Origin: Rufibacter tibetensis
Lineage (GTDB): Bacteria; Bacteroidota; Bacteroidia; Cytophagales; Hymenobacteraceae
Direction of reading: 5' to 3'
Length of the DNA: 64,000 bases
NCBI RefSeq assembly: GCF_001310085.1
Contig: NZ_CP012644.1
Coordinates: forward strand, 124,001-188,000
Part shown: piece by piece, positions 46,753 to 55,271 of the stretch
Layout of the letters: every line of letters starts with the position of its first letter
Numbering within the stretch: position 1 is the stretch's first letter
Notes under the pieces: generated by a model
The model's input: the letters and a program-made list of their open reading frames with translations, nothing else
Databases searched by the model: none
Told to the model about the DNA's origin: nothing
Position numbers and translations under genes: made by a program

Positions 46753-47349
46753 GTGAATATTTTTATTGTATACAGCCATCCAAGCAAAAAATCCTATACT
46801 TCTCAGGTTTTGGAGCAGTTGAAAATGGAATTAATGGCTCAGGATTGGAATGTAGAGATCTCCGACTTATATGCCATGGGTTTCCAATGTGACATGACCG
46901 AACAAGAATATGAAAGAGAAGGATTTTCTATTTCAGAGCTCCCGATTCCTGGTGATGTTTTGACAGAGCACCGGAAGATTGAGGGTGCAGATTGCATCAT
47001 ATTCATGTACCCGGTTTGGTGGAGTGACTGCCCGGCAAAACTGAAGGGCTGGTTTGACAGGGTCTATTCCGTTGGTTATGCCTACAAACACATTGACAAA
47101 TTACCAAAGATGAAAACCATCAAGTATGGTCTCGTCATTTGTACTGCAGGACATCCAAATAAACTCTTGGAAGAAACAGGAATATCAAAAAGTATGGAGC
47201 GCATCATGCTCCAAGACAGGCTGGGGACAAGGTTTGAGCAAAAAGAAATGGTTATACTTGGCGGGACATTGCAGATTGAACAAGTCAGAGACCTACATAA
47301 AACCCTAATCAAAGAGTTGCCCGCCAAAATCAAGAACTACTGCGCCTAA
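46753..47349 (+). CDS. NAD(P)H-dependent quinone oxidoreductase, flavodoxin fold
   Basis: A 198-residue cytoplasmic flavoprotein of the NAD(P)H dehydrogenase (quinone)/MdaB type. The FMN phosphate loop is IVYSHPSKKSYTSQVL at residues 5-20, then IIFMYPVWWSDCPAKLKGWFDRVYSVGYAY, the signature of the Flavodoxin_2 family. It starts with GTG at 46753, 38 bases after attC-like site 1. Its stop codon TAA lies inside the GCCTAAC of attC-like site 2, as is common for integron cassettes. Base composition is lower in GC than in corA. It would reduce quinones or other electrophiles. Confidence 0.88.
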   Translation: MNIFIVYSHPSKKSYTSQVLEQLKMELMAQDWNVEISDLYAMGFQCDMTEQEYEREGFSISELPIPGDVLTEHRKIEGADCIIFMYPVWWSDCPAKLKGWFDRVYSVGYAYKHIDKLPKMKTIKYGLVICTAGHPNKLLEETGISKSMERIMLQDRLGTRFEQKEMVILGGTLQIEQVRDLHKTLIKELPAKIKNYCA

Positions 47350-47397
47350 CCACACCTGTGCGGCAGCTCCGCCTCCGCATGGCCAAGTACGTAGGCC
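47344..47397 (+). repeat. attC-like site 2 overlapping the oxidoreductase stop
   Basis: GCCTAAC at 47344-47350 contains the stop codon of the oxidoreductase gene; GTAGGCC at 47391-47397 is a one-base-shorter relative of GTTAGGC. GCCTA/TAGGC and TGCGG/CCGCA pair, leaving a Cys-free GC-rich loop. The next gene starts 14 bases later. Imperfect but in the right place for a cassette boundary. Confidence 0.35.
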
Positions 47398-47410
47398 GAA
47401 GATCACAAAC

Positions 47411-47770
47411 ATGAATCAGCTTTTTGCCTTTATACTACTTATAGGCACTGTTTTCCCTTTAAGGATTTCTGAAACAAGCAGTGAATTATTGATTGACCCT
47501 GAATTCAAAGGGAATATCGACGTATATGACAAACCAGTTGGAAAAGTGATTGCAGCCGTGAAGCATAACTTCAAGGAAGAGGATTTTACGGTTCTTAGTG
47601 CCACAAAGCAAACCATTGGCTTTTTTTATGGCACATTAAAGTACTCGATGTCTGGCAACCAGGTAAAGGGCTGGATCAAAAAAGGCAAGTATACCGGTAT
47701 CTATGCAAGAAATTATGAAAAGCATTTAACTACCTGTTTATACTCCTGCAACATCTTATCAGTAGTCTAA
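47411..47770 (+). CDS. Small secreted SH3-like protein
   Basis: A 119-residue exported protein. The signal peptide is MNQLFAFILLIGTVFPLRI; the mature part has DVYDKPVGKVIAAVKHNFKEEDFTVL and GNQVKGWIKKGKYTGIYARNY, resembling a bacterial SH3-type fold that often binds peptides or murein. The last 12 residues are an unrelated tail, so the gene may be shortened at its 3' end. AT-richer than its neighbours. It is the second gene of the putative cassette pair, and its stop overlaps a GTCTAAAC sequence. Confidence 0.6.
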   Translation: MNQLFAFILLIGTVFPLRISETSSELLIDPEFKGNIDVYDKPVGKVIAAVKHNFKEEDFTVLSATKQTIGFFYGTLKYSMSGNQVKGWIKKGKYTGIYARNYEKHLTTCLYSCNILSVV

Positions 47771-47844
47771 ACGCTTCCTTTTTCCCTGCCTAGTTAACTG
47801 CAGGCGTTATCCCTGTCTGAACCGAGGGATACTCTAAGTTAGGC
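47765..47844 (+). repeat. attC-like site 3 overlapping the SH3-like gene stop
   Basis: GTCTAAAC (47765-47772) covers the stop codon; a perfect GTTAGGC (47838-47844) lies 66 bases later. Between them GCCTA (47791) pairs with TAGGC, and TATCCCT pairs with AGGGATA across a 10-base loop. The 3' core GTTAGGC fits GTTRRRY exactly. The 5' core is imperfect. Confidence 0.35.
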
Positions 47845-48146
47845 TGTCCACGTTTAGTACTCATTAGCCGGGGCATTAGTGCCGTTTCATGGGACGGAAA
47901 ATCTATTGCCCCGTCCTGAAAAATATTGACCTTTGTTTGACCATGCACCCTGACCTTATCCGAGGTTTACCGGTGTCTCACGGGTGCCTTTTTCTTTTCT
48001 GGGCGGAAACCTGCTCCTATGGCAGTTTAATATTTCCCCTTGGAAAGGAATGCCGCTAACAAACAAGGGTTATTTTAGGGCATTTGCCCTGGAACCTTCG
48101 TTATATTCTAAGTAATTCAGGCTTAAACTCCACGTAGGACTTCACA
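47845..48146. other. Intergenic stretch
   Basis: About 300 bases after the last attC-like site. A GGACGG/CCGTCC stem near 47893-47917 has no T-run. The promoter of the Ig-like protein must be here; none was recognised. Confidence 0.4.
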
Positions 48147-49748
48147 ATGAGAAAAAGTTTCCTCCTTTTTTCCCTCCTCACTGTCACCTTATCCATCTTC
48201 AATGTAATGCATGCCCAGCAGCAGGTAGCTGACGAGGCGCCTATCCCAGTTGTCCAGGCTACTCCCCTTAAGCTTATTTTTCCTGGAAGGCCTGGCTGGA
48301 ACCTTTTGAAAGAGGGAGAAAAACGGCAATTTGAGGTAAAAGCTGAAGGAGGCACCGGGGAGAGAGTCATCTACTCCGTCGCCCAAAACCGAGTAGAAGG
48401 ATTGGTGTTCGATTCACTAGGTCGCTTCTCCTGGACTCCCGGCTATGATTTCGTGGACCGGCTGACAAAGGAAAGCACCGTGCAACTCCTCTTTGAGGCG
48501 AGAAACGAAAAAGACGAGCGGGCAAGCCAAGTGGTGGACCTCACGGTGAGGCACGTGAACCGACCACCCGTTGTAGGCGAGCTGAAGCCATTATACGTGC
48601 AATACAACACCGTTAACTCCTACACCATTGAATCCTCAGCCATAAAAGACGATGACAATGACCCGACCACAATCGTGCCCATCGCGGGTGGGATGCCGGA
48701 GGGCGCGAAGCTATCCGCACAGGGGGAGTTTTCCTGGAAGCCCTCCGTCACCCAGTTCAACAGGCTGCGGGACAAACCCCTGGTGGTGGAGTTCTACGTG
48801 GAAGACCAGCCGTACAAAGCCCGTACCAAAGGCCAGTTCAGGGTGGAGGTTACCCAGCAGGACCTGCCCCCCAACGTGCTTCTGGTCCCTTCCCAGAAAC
48901 TGTTCCGCTTCAAGGAAGACGCTACCGTCAACTTGAAGTTCCAGGTGAACGACCCCAACGGGGAGAGCGACATCGCCTCCTTCAGCTTCATTTCCCAAAG
49001 CGCCACGGTTCCGACCAGCGCGCTCGTCAGGAACACCCCTTCCCAATACGAGTTCATCTGGAAACCAGGGTATGACTTCGTGAAGGATCCGCTGGACTCC
49101 ATTACCTTTGACCTTACCTTTTTTGCCATAGATAAATCAAATAAACAGCAGGAACGCACGGTGACCTTCACGGTCCAGAATGCGATCAACGAGGAGGAAA
49201 ACGACCAGAAGCTTTACCAAGGGTACCGCACCGCATTGGCAAGGGCATGGGAAATGATGGATCAGCTGGCCGCTGCCGAAAAGGATCTGAAGGATAAGTA
49301 CAGGCGGGCGCGGAAAGGGAAAAAAGCCCGCTCCGTCACCACCGCTACCTTGGGGGCAGGGACGGGGATCACCCCGGTCGTGATCGAAGTCCCGAACACG
49401 ACCAAGAAGGTTACCGCGATCGGCGGCACCCTGGTGATGACCATCGGCACCCTCGAAGCGACGGAGGTGATAGGGCGCTCCACGAAGGACCTGGTCGAGC
49501 GGCTCAACTACATCATGGAGAAAAGGAACGAGCTGCAGACCAAAGGGGACGCCTACGCCCGCAGGTACTCCCTCAAGAGTGCACGGCGCCGACCTGAGTT
49601 CCCGAAGGACACTGATGAACTTACGGCGGCCCTGAGCCTGAGGGGGCTGGTGGCTCTGGAGCTGGAGGCGGGCGGAGAAAGTGGGAAGGGGGCCACAGAC
49701 GGGGACATCGCCAAAACCTTCGGGGGCTTCCACCCTAATGGTCGGTAA
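48147..49748 (+). CDS. Secreted protein with Ig/cadherin-like repeats and a C-terminal coiled coil
   Basis: A 533-residue exported protein with signal peptide MRKSFLLFSLLTVTLSIFNVMHAQ. Residues about 45-145, 150-235 and 240-345 are three beta-sandwich repeats with the recurrent elements FSWTPGYDFVDR, FSWKPSVTQFNR and FIWKPGYDFVKD, each followed by a strand ending in a valine-rich TVxLTV-like pattern. After 350 comes a charged helical stretch (AAAEKDLKDKYRRARKGKKA), a glycine/valine-rich hydrophobic segment (TAIGGTLVMTIGTLE) and another helix. The repeats suggest adhesion or a scaffold; the hydrophobic segment may insert in a membrane. I know no named family for the full length. Confidence 0.8.
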   Translation: MRKSFLLFSLLTVTLSIFNVMHAQQQVADEAPIPVVQATPLKLIFPGRPGWNLLKEGEKRQFEVKAEGGTGERVIYSVAQNRVEGLVFDSLGRFSWTPGYDFVDRLTKESTVQLLFEARNEKDERASQVVDLTVRHVNRPPVVGELKPLYVQYNTVNSYTIESSAIKDDDNDPTTIVPIAGGMPEGAKLSAQGEFSWKPSVTQFNRLRDKPLVVEFYVEDQPYKARTKGQFRVEVTQQDLPPNVLLVPSQKLFRFKEDATVNLKFQVNDPNGESDIASFSFISQSATVPTSALVRNTPSQYEFIWKPGYDFVKDPLDSITFDLTFFAIDKSNKQQERTVTFTVQNAINEEENDQKLYQGYRTALARAWEMMDQLAAAEKDLKDKYRRARKGKKARSVTTATLGAGTGITPVVIEVPNTTKKVTAIGGTLVMTIGTLEATEVIGRSTKDLVERLNYIMEKRNELQTKGDAYARRYSLKSARRRPEFPKDTDELTAALSLRGLVALELEAGGESGKGATDGDIAKTFGGFHPNGR

Positions 49749-50011
49749 GGCGGGAAGTTCTGGTAAGTGAAGATGGTCCCTCCCTGGAAAACCTAACTTT
49801 CCTTGGCACATTAAGCAGGAGAGCCCATACTTGGCAGTCTCCCTATTTTTGATGTTGTTCTTAGCTATTTGCGACGGCAACTTGGAATAATTCTTTTACC
49901 GAAAAAGTCTATGTTATTGCTCAATCCTCCCTAAAGCTGAGAACCAATACAGAGGCTTTAGTTCGTTCCCTTTTCGACCCCTTGAAATACATGCCCTTGT
50001 TTAGGTAATGG

Positions 50012-51277
50012 TTATTGCTTCTCTTTCTTTTCGACCAGAAGCTTTCGCTCCAAATCCTCTGTAGCCTTACGCAGGTTGTACCCCTCTCTGGACAAGTAGT
50101 TATTAGTCCTTCCCCTGAACTTTATGAACCATTTAAGCCTGCTCTCTTTATCCAACACATTTATGGCATTCCCCCGCGCTTCCAGCAGATAAGCATACAC
50201 TTGCTTTTTTTGGCTGTCATTGAGGTCGGGCAACAAAGCCAGGAAATGGGAATACTCCTCCTGCAGTCTGTTATCCGTCATCTCATTTTGCAGGGTTTCC
50301 ACGTGGCTGGAGTCCAGGAAAGCGGAGAGGGCCTCAATGAACGAGTCACGTTGCTCTCCAAGCCGAACCTGGTACTGGGCCCAGATGGCAGCAGCTTCCT
50401 GGTCACGTTCCTCCTTGATCTTGGGCAGCTGGTCTGTGGCCTTCATTTTGGCATCCCGTTCCGCCTGCGCCTCCTGTATGCTTTGGTACCGATGGGCAAT
50501 CAGATTCCGGACATGCTCTTTCTGGATGTCATCTGTAAGGCCTAACTTCCCGACAACATGCTTGGATTGGGTGATCTCCACGGCATTGGAGTGTGTGTTT
50601 CTACGCTCAGCCCAGTTGATTCCCTCTTTCTTCAGGTCTATCCCCTGCGCAGCTAAGTAATTAGTTATTCTGCCTTTGTACTTTCCAAACCAGGCATGCT
50701 TTTCCTTTGATGACCCACCGTCCATGGCATGTTCCCTTGCCTCCACTAGAAAGGACTTGATCGTGTCCCGCTGCTCTTTCGTCAAATAGGGCAGCATCAA
50801 CAAATAGTTACGGTAGGTGCTGGGAACAACATGGTAGGTCATCCCGTCTTTTACCTGGTCTACCTGCTGAGCGGTAAGTTCTGCCGACAGCCTTGACAAA
50901 TAACCGGCGTGCAGTTTTTGGGTCTTGGTGGCTGCCTTGCGCTTGATGGCCTCAACGCGTGCGTCAGCAGATTCTTTATTGTCTCCCGCCTTCTTTTTTG
51001 CGGCATTTGTTTGCGCATCGCGCTTGGCTTGAATGGCATGCAGATCAAGATACTGCCGTGCAATGATATCCCGAACACGGGTGGCCTTGGAGGCATTGGT
51101 GATCTCCAGCGTCCCCACTAACTTATCAGCCCGCTGCCTTACAACCTCTACATAAACGGCCTCCTCCGCTTTGGTTTTTTGTTTCTCCTGCGCCCTGGCA
51201 GGCATTATTGAAAGGAACAAAAACATAAGCCCCACCACATACCTGAAGCCTCTCAACGGCCATTTCTGCTTTTGCAT
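50012..51277 (-). CDS. Secreted protein with two DUF3826 domains
   Basis: A 421-residue exported protein. ATG at 51277 (MQKQKWPLRGFRYVVGLMFLF) starts a signal peptide ending PARA; the open frame extends 24 codons upstream without one. Two homologous helical DUF3826 domains follow, about 40-220 and 235-415: both have V(G)xLxITNxxKxxRVRDIIARxYxxL, a helix around LLPYL/LLPDL, a YLLEARxxAM helix and a closing KxxGRxxNYLxxxGxxLKK pattern. DUF3826 proteins recur in pectin/polysaccharide utilisation loci but have no known activity. It is the last gene of a minus-strand series behind the pectate lyase. Confidence 0.88.
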   Translation of the reverse strand: MQKQKWPLRGFRYVVGLMFLFLSIMPARAQEKQKTKAEEAVYVEVVRQRADKLVGTLEITNASKATRVRDIIARQYLDLHAIQAKRDAQTNAAKKKAGDNKESADARVEAIKRKAATKTQKLHAGYLSRLSAELTAQQVDQVKDGMTYHVVPSTYRNYLLMLPYLTKEQRDTIKSFLVEAREHAMDGGSSKEKHAWFGKYKGRITNYLAAQGIDLKKEGINWAERRNTHSNAVEITQSKHVVGKLGLTDDIQKEHVRNLIAHRYQSIQEAQAERDAKMKATDQLPKIKEERDQEAAAIWAQYQVRLGEQRDSFIEALSAFLDSSHVETLQNEMTDNRLQEEYSHFLALLPDLNDSQKKQVYAYLLEARGNAINVLDKESRLKWFIKFRGRTNNYLSREGYNLRKATEDLERKLLVEKKEKQ

Positions 51278-51777
51278 AATAGGATTGATTTTTATAGTAT
51301 ATGATTCTATTTTGAACATGTAATAGTTTGAAAAGAAAGCGTCATGCACTGGGAATATTCATCAGTATGGTACGGCGGGTTGTGTAGCCTCTTGCCAGAG
51401 AATCCTTCTTTGGTAATTTCTGCTTTTTAATATTTAAGCGCAGGCTACTTTTCAATAGGATGCTTTTGGTATATCAGCTCAGTAAACACCTGCATTTCCA
51501 TTCATGGGGATTCCATCTTTCCCAGAAACCGAGAACACGACAGCCACCAGTCCTGTGTTGCCAAGTATCCGCAGCACAATGAAAAACTAGTTGAGGCTGA
51601 CACTACATAGTTCGCCGGGCAGATGCCCCAAAGCATGGTGATGTCTTGATTCTTAGTGGTGGTAACGTTGTATAAAGGCAAATCCCAACCTTATTCATAC
51701 TAGGATTTGGGCTTTTCCGTATTTTCAGGCCAATTCAATTCAGAAGTTTTTGGTTACTGAATCTCGAAACAACCTAC
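51278..51777. other. Intergenic stretch with a possible terminator
   Basis: About 500 bases between the pectate lyase stop and the DUF3826 gene. It holds the weak terminator below and presumably a promoter for the DUF3826 gene, but no consensus box was seen. Confidence 0.4.
51674..51716 (-). terminator. Possible terminator downstream of the pectate lyase gene
   Basis: CAAATCC (51679-51685) pairs with GGATTTG (51703-51709); on the minus strand the stem is followed by CCTTTATA and on the plus strand by GGGCTTTT. The stem is short, so the call is weak. Confidence 0.35.
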
Positions 51778-53295
51778 TTAACTGATCGTGTCGATGTTGT
51801 TGCCCAGGTTGCGGTAATTGATTTTCTCCTGAGGATTGGTACCATTAAGATATTCTTCGACATTCGTGTAACCATCGCCGTCTGTATCTATTGCGCCATC
51901 CTTGGAGTTTTTAGGGGCAAGTCTGTATTTGGTTTCCCATGCGTCAGGCATACCATCGCCATCGCCATCAACAGGCACCTGAGCAGGATTGTAGGTCAGG
52001 TTTGGATAACCCCCAACTTCAGATACGTCTTTGATGATACCGGTTGCAGTCATTGGTTTTCCTGTGCGCACCATTTCTGTAACCCGTCTGTCCACAGCAT
52101 CACGTTTGGGTAAAGTGGCCCCGGCCATGGCAAGCACTGATTCGAATGCGGCCTCAGCTGTCTGGTGTGGCGCCACCGGCCACCCAACAAAAGGGGTATT
52201 CACACGGGCCAGGTTCTCAGGTCCGCGCATACCGGCCCAGTTGTTGGTAATCACTTCCTGGTTGTCGTGCATAATGTTGCCAGCAACATACCACTTGCCT
52301 GGACGATTGGCTGCTTTGGCATACCAGTCACCTTCGGCCCAAGCACTGCCGGGGGAATACATACTCCTTTGTTCAATGCGGGCAAAGACCGCGCGCATAT
52401 TTTCATTGGTAGCAGGTCCCGGCTTGAAATAGTTGTTGATAAGATTGATCTCAGAAGTCTCATCTCCACCATCTATGGAACGGTGACGCCAGTTGAAAAG
52501 CACATTGTAGCGAAAATCAAACGGACCTGACATGCCTATGGATGGATTGCGGGCAGTGTTGCTTGCAAAGAGGTTATGATGGAATGTAGATGGGTTTCCT
52601 CCCCATGTACCGCCAAAGGCATGTCCTCTGGCATCAAGCGCTTCGCTGGAAATAGACCACTGGATGGTAACATGCTCGGCAGGATCCTTTATCTGGGTTT
52701 TCCCGTCTAAGGATGGTCTCATGGTGCGGTAGAGCGAGATATTCTCGTCCATACCCCAGCTTGTAGAGCAATGGTCTATGATGATATGATGCTGCGGATA
52801 TCCGCCTATGTTATCATCACCTTGTCCCCCGGTAGGAACCCCACGGCGTACCCGCAGGTGGCGGATAATGACATTGTGTGTGTTGATATTCAAGGTACCG
52901 GCAATACAAATACCATCGCCCGGAGCAGATTGGGCTGCAATGGTGATATCAGGATGATTGATGTTAAGGTCTTCTTTAACTTTGAGCGTGCCTGCCACAC
53001 GGAAGACAACGATACGGGGTCCTTGTGCTTCTACGGCAGCCCGTAAGCTACCCGGGCCGCTATCGTTAAGATTTGTTACGGCAATAACTCTACCTCCACG
53101 TCCTCCGGTGGTAAACATCCCCCCTCCCCATGCCCCGGGAAATGCAGGGATAACAGCTTCGGGCAACCGCGGTGGATGGGGAGGTATTTGCCCAGGTTCA
53201 GGCTCCCCAGTAGTCTGTGCATTTGCGGACACACCTGGACATAGTAAAGAGAGCAAAACCAAGCCCGCTGTGACAAATTGATAAGGTCTTTTCAT
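51778..53295 (-). CDS. Secreted pectate lyase (polysaccharide lyase family 1-like) with calcium-binding C-terminus
   Basis: A 505-residue exported right-handed beta-helix enzyme. ATG at 53295 gives the signal peptide MKRPYQFVTAGLVLLSLLCP. The core begins AFPGAWGGGMFTTGGRGGRV, then IVVFRVAGTLKVKEDLNI, DITIAAQSAPGDGICIAG and the IIDHCSTSWGMDENISLY strand, which are the pectate-lyase hallmarks (the DHCS..W.DE block binds Ca2+ and substrate). The C-terminus has two DxDxDG-type repeats (DGDGDGMPDAWE, DTDGDGYTNVEEYLNG), probably calcium-binding or dockerin-like. It would cleave polygalacturonate by beta-elimination outside the cell. It follows the Asp-box protein by 100 bases and should share its transcript. 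It has no in-frame T9SS-type tail. Confidence 0.9.
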   Translation of the reverse strand: MKRPYQFVTAGLVLLSLLCPGVSANAQTTGEPEPGQIPPHPPRLPEAVIPAFPGAWGGGMFTTGGRGGRVIAVTNLNDSGPGSLRAAVEAQGPRIVVFRVAGTLKVKEDLNINHPDITIAAQSAPGDGICIAGTLNINTHNVIIRHLRVRRGVPTGGQGDDNIGGYPQHHIIIDHCSTSWGMDENISLYRTMRPSLDGKTQIKDPAEHVTIQWSISSEALDARGHAFGGTWGGNPSTFHHNLFASNTARNPSIGMSGPFDFRYNVLFNWRHRSIDGGDETSEINLINNYFKPGPATNENMRAVFARIEQRSMYSPGSAWAEGDWYAKAANRPGKWYVAGNIMHDNQEVITNNWAGMRGPENLARVNTPFVGWPVAPHQTAEAAFESVLAMAGATLPKRDAVDRRVTEMVRTGKPMTATGIIKDVSEVGGYPNLTYNPAQVPVDGDGDGMPDAWETKYRLAPKNSKDGAIDTDGDGYTNVEEYLNGTNPQEKINYRNLGNNIDTIS

Positions 53296-53396
53296 GTTCT
53301 TTTGATTCTTCAGGACAGTTCCATTGATATATGATAGATAAAAGCGGTTGCTCAAGTGAGGATTCGCCCATCTCCCAGGACAACCCATCAGGCTGC

Positions 53397-54569
53397 TTAC
53401 TGCTCAACGCTCTTTACGAGCGGAATTTTGTCACTCGGCCAACTGCCGTCCGTGATCGGGTAAGTCTTCAGCTTGCTGGGATCGACCACGACGTGCTTTA
53501 TCCGTTTCCGGTGCCACGTGTAGACGATGTGGACCAGACCGTCTGCTGTCTGGATCACGGCCGGATAGGAATACTGTTTTTCCGGCTCGTTGATGTAATC
53601 AAGCACCAGCGCAGCTTCCCAGCTCTTGCCATCCTTGCTGATGGCCACATTCAGTACCCCTCGGCCCTTATGGCCCATGCCGGACTGCGCGCGCGCGGAA
53701 TGATTGTAAACCAGCAGGTGGCGGCCGTCCTTAAGTGTCACTGCGTCTATGCCCGAGTTATTGTTGGGCAGCTCCGTAAAATTCATCTCCGACCAGGTAA
53801 GCCCCCCATCTTCTGACCAACTCTGGGAAATATACCCTGCTTTGCTAGTGGTTCGGCAGAGCATCTGGATGCGGCCGCCGGGATGAGTCAGCAGTGTGGG
53901 CTGGATAGCGCCAATCTTGTCTGGATTGTTAATCGTGCCAAGATTTTCCCAGCTTTTACCGCCATCTGTGCTGCGCTCTATGTGAACACGCCAACCACCT
54001 TTTCCCTCTGTGCTGGAACTGGAAATAATAGTGCCGTCTTTTAGTTGAATCGGCTTGTTTTTCACCGGGCCGATAATTTTGTCGTCTAGTCTTCTTGCCT
54101 TACTCCAGGTGCGTCCTCCGTCGCTCGAAGTCTTCACCATGCCCCACCATTCAGAGGGGCTCGGTCCGACCTTGTAGAAGAGCATCACCTCGCCCCCTCG
54201 CTCCTGGAACAGCACTGGGTTCCAGGTGGGCAGCCTGTTTCCTTTAGACTGCACACCATCAGCCACGCTCACGGGAGTTGTCCATTTCCCACCTGGTTTC
54301 TTGCGAGTCAACCGGATCTCGACGTCGGGGTGGCGCTCGTGGGTTCCGCCAAAGAAGGCGCTCAGCAGCTCGCCCCCTTCCAGCTCCAGTATCGTTGCCG
54401 AGTGGGATTGCGGAAAATCGGCTTTGGTGTAGATAAACTCCTCCAAGACAATGCCGGCACGGTGCGCACGTGGTTTTTCCCCGGTGTCTGCTGACAGAAC
54501 CGCTGAAAAGAGGAGGTTGGCAGTTAACAGGGTACTGATTACCACAAGGTGTTTTATCGTTTTTTGCAT
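53397..54569 (-). CDS. Secreted sialidase-like (Asp-box, BNR) six-bladed propeller protein
   Basis: A 390-residue exported protein with a signal peptide to about residue 27 (ending VLSA). Four Asp-box turns, SSDGGRTW, STDGGKSWE, SEDGGLTW and SKDGKSWE, and the opening FPQSHSATILELEGGELLSAFFGGTHERHPDVEI match the sialidase/neuraminidase-like (BNR_2) group. Sialidase action on sialic acid is not implied: members beside pectin lyases in Bacteroidota are thought to act on plant glycans, and the active-site Arg triad was not checked. It is the first gene of the minus-strand series with pectate lyase and DUF3826 genes, whose shared promoter should lie between 54570 and 55271. Confidence 0.85.
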   Translation of the reverse strand: MQKTIKHLVVISTLLTANLLFSAVLSADTGEKPRAHRAGIVLEEFIYTKADFPQSHSATILELEGGELLSAFFGGTHERHPDVEIRLTRKKPGGKWTTPVSVADGVQSKGNRLPTWNPVLFQERGGEVMLFYKVGPSPSEWWGMVKTSSDGGRTWSKARRLDDKIIGPVKNKPIQLKDGTIISSSSTEGKGGWRVHIERSTDGGKSWENLGTINNPDKIGAIQPTLLTHPGGRIQMLCRTTSKAGYISQSWSEDGGLTWSEMNFTELPNNNSGIDAVTLKDGRHLLVYNHSARAQSGMGHKGRGVLNVAISKDGKSWEAALVLDYINEPEKQYSYPAVIQTADGLVHIVYTWHRKRIKHVVVDPSKLKTYPITDGSWPSDKIPLVKSVEQ

Positions 54570-55271
54570 TTACAATTTCTTTTAGACTTGGTGGATCTCC
54601 TGTATTTACTGACTTCTATAGGGTCAGGCAAGTACGGTGGGCGCAGGATAGAACAGCTTCCCAATGTGCTGGCTACTGTCTGTGACTTATCGGTTTTTGC
54701 TACCTGATGCAGGTGCATCCGTTACATGTTTCCTTATTGTTCGGGACATGGGCTTCCTTCGGCATCGGTGACCGTTGACCTGAATAAAGAAGGCCTTCAT
54801 TCAAACTCAGAACTTGCCCCAAACGCTTGCAGTGGCCTTTGAACAGTTGTAAGCTATCAGCTAGGCTCAAGAAACCGAAGCAAAAGTCGTTTAACAGGGA
54901 TCTGGTGTAGTTGGAATGGGATATTATCTGGTTCAAACAACAAAGGTGTGCACCTGCACATACCCTGCGACTTATTTAAAGGTAGATCGAGATCAGCAAA
55001 AGAGCAATATGGAAAGTTCTGATTCTCTGAAAGGTTTAATTCCACATAACCGGTAGCAATCAGAATCACACCTAACAAGTAACTATTTCCCCCAGTCTTC
55101 AAAGGGAATAGAAGCAAGGCAACTCTCAGTATTTTGTCCAAAGGAATGAAGCATGGTGGAAACCGCAAAGATTTCAACAATAATATATCTTACTCCAACT
55201 ACATTTATTCCGGATTGAACTTCTTTGGATAGATGGTGAAAGCAGAATTCACGATCTTACATCTTATGTCA
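54570..55271. other. Divergent intergenic region of the pectin locus
   Basis: About 700 bases between the Asp-box protein and the repeat-protein/two-component operon. Both promoters, and possibly the response regulator's target, should lie here. Only short chance frames are present; no direct repeat pair with LytTR spacing could be defended by eye. Confidence 0.45.
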
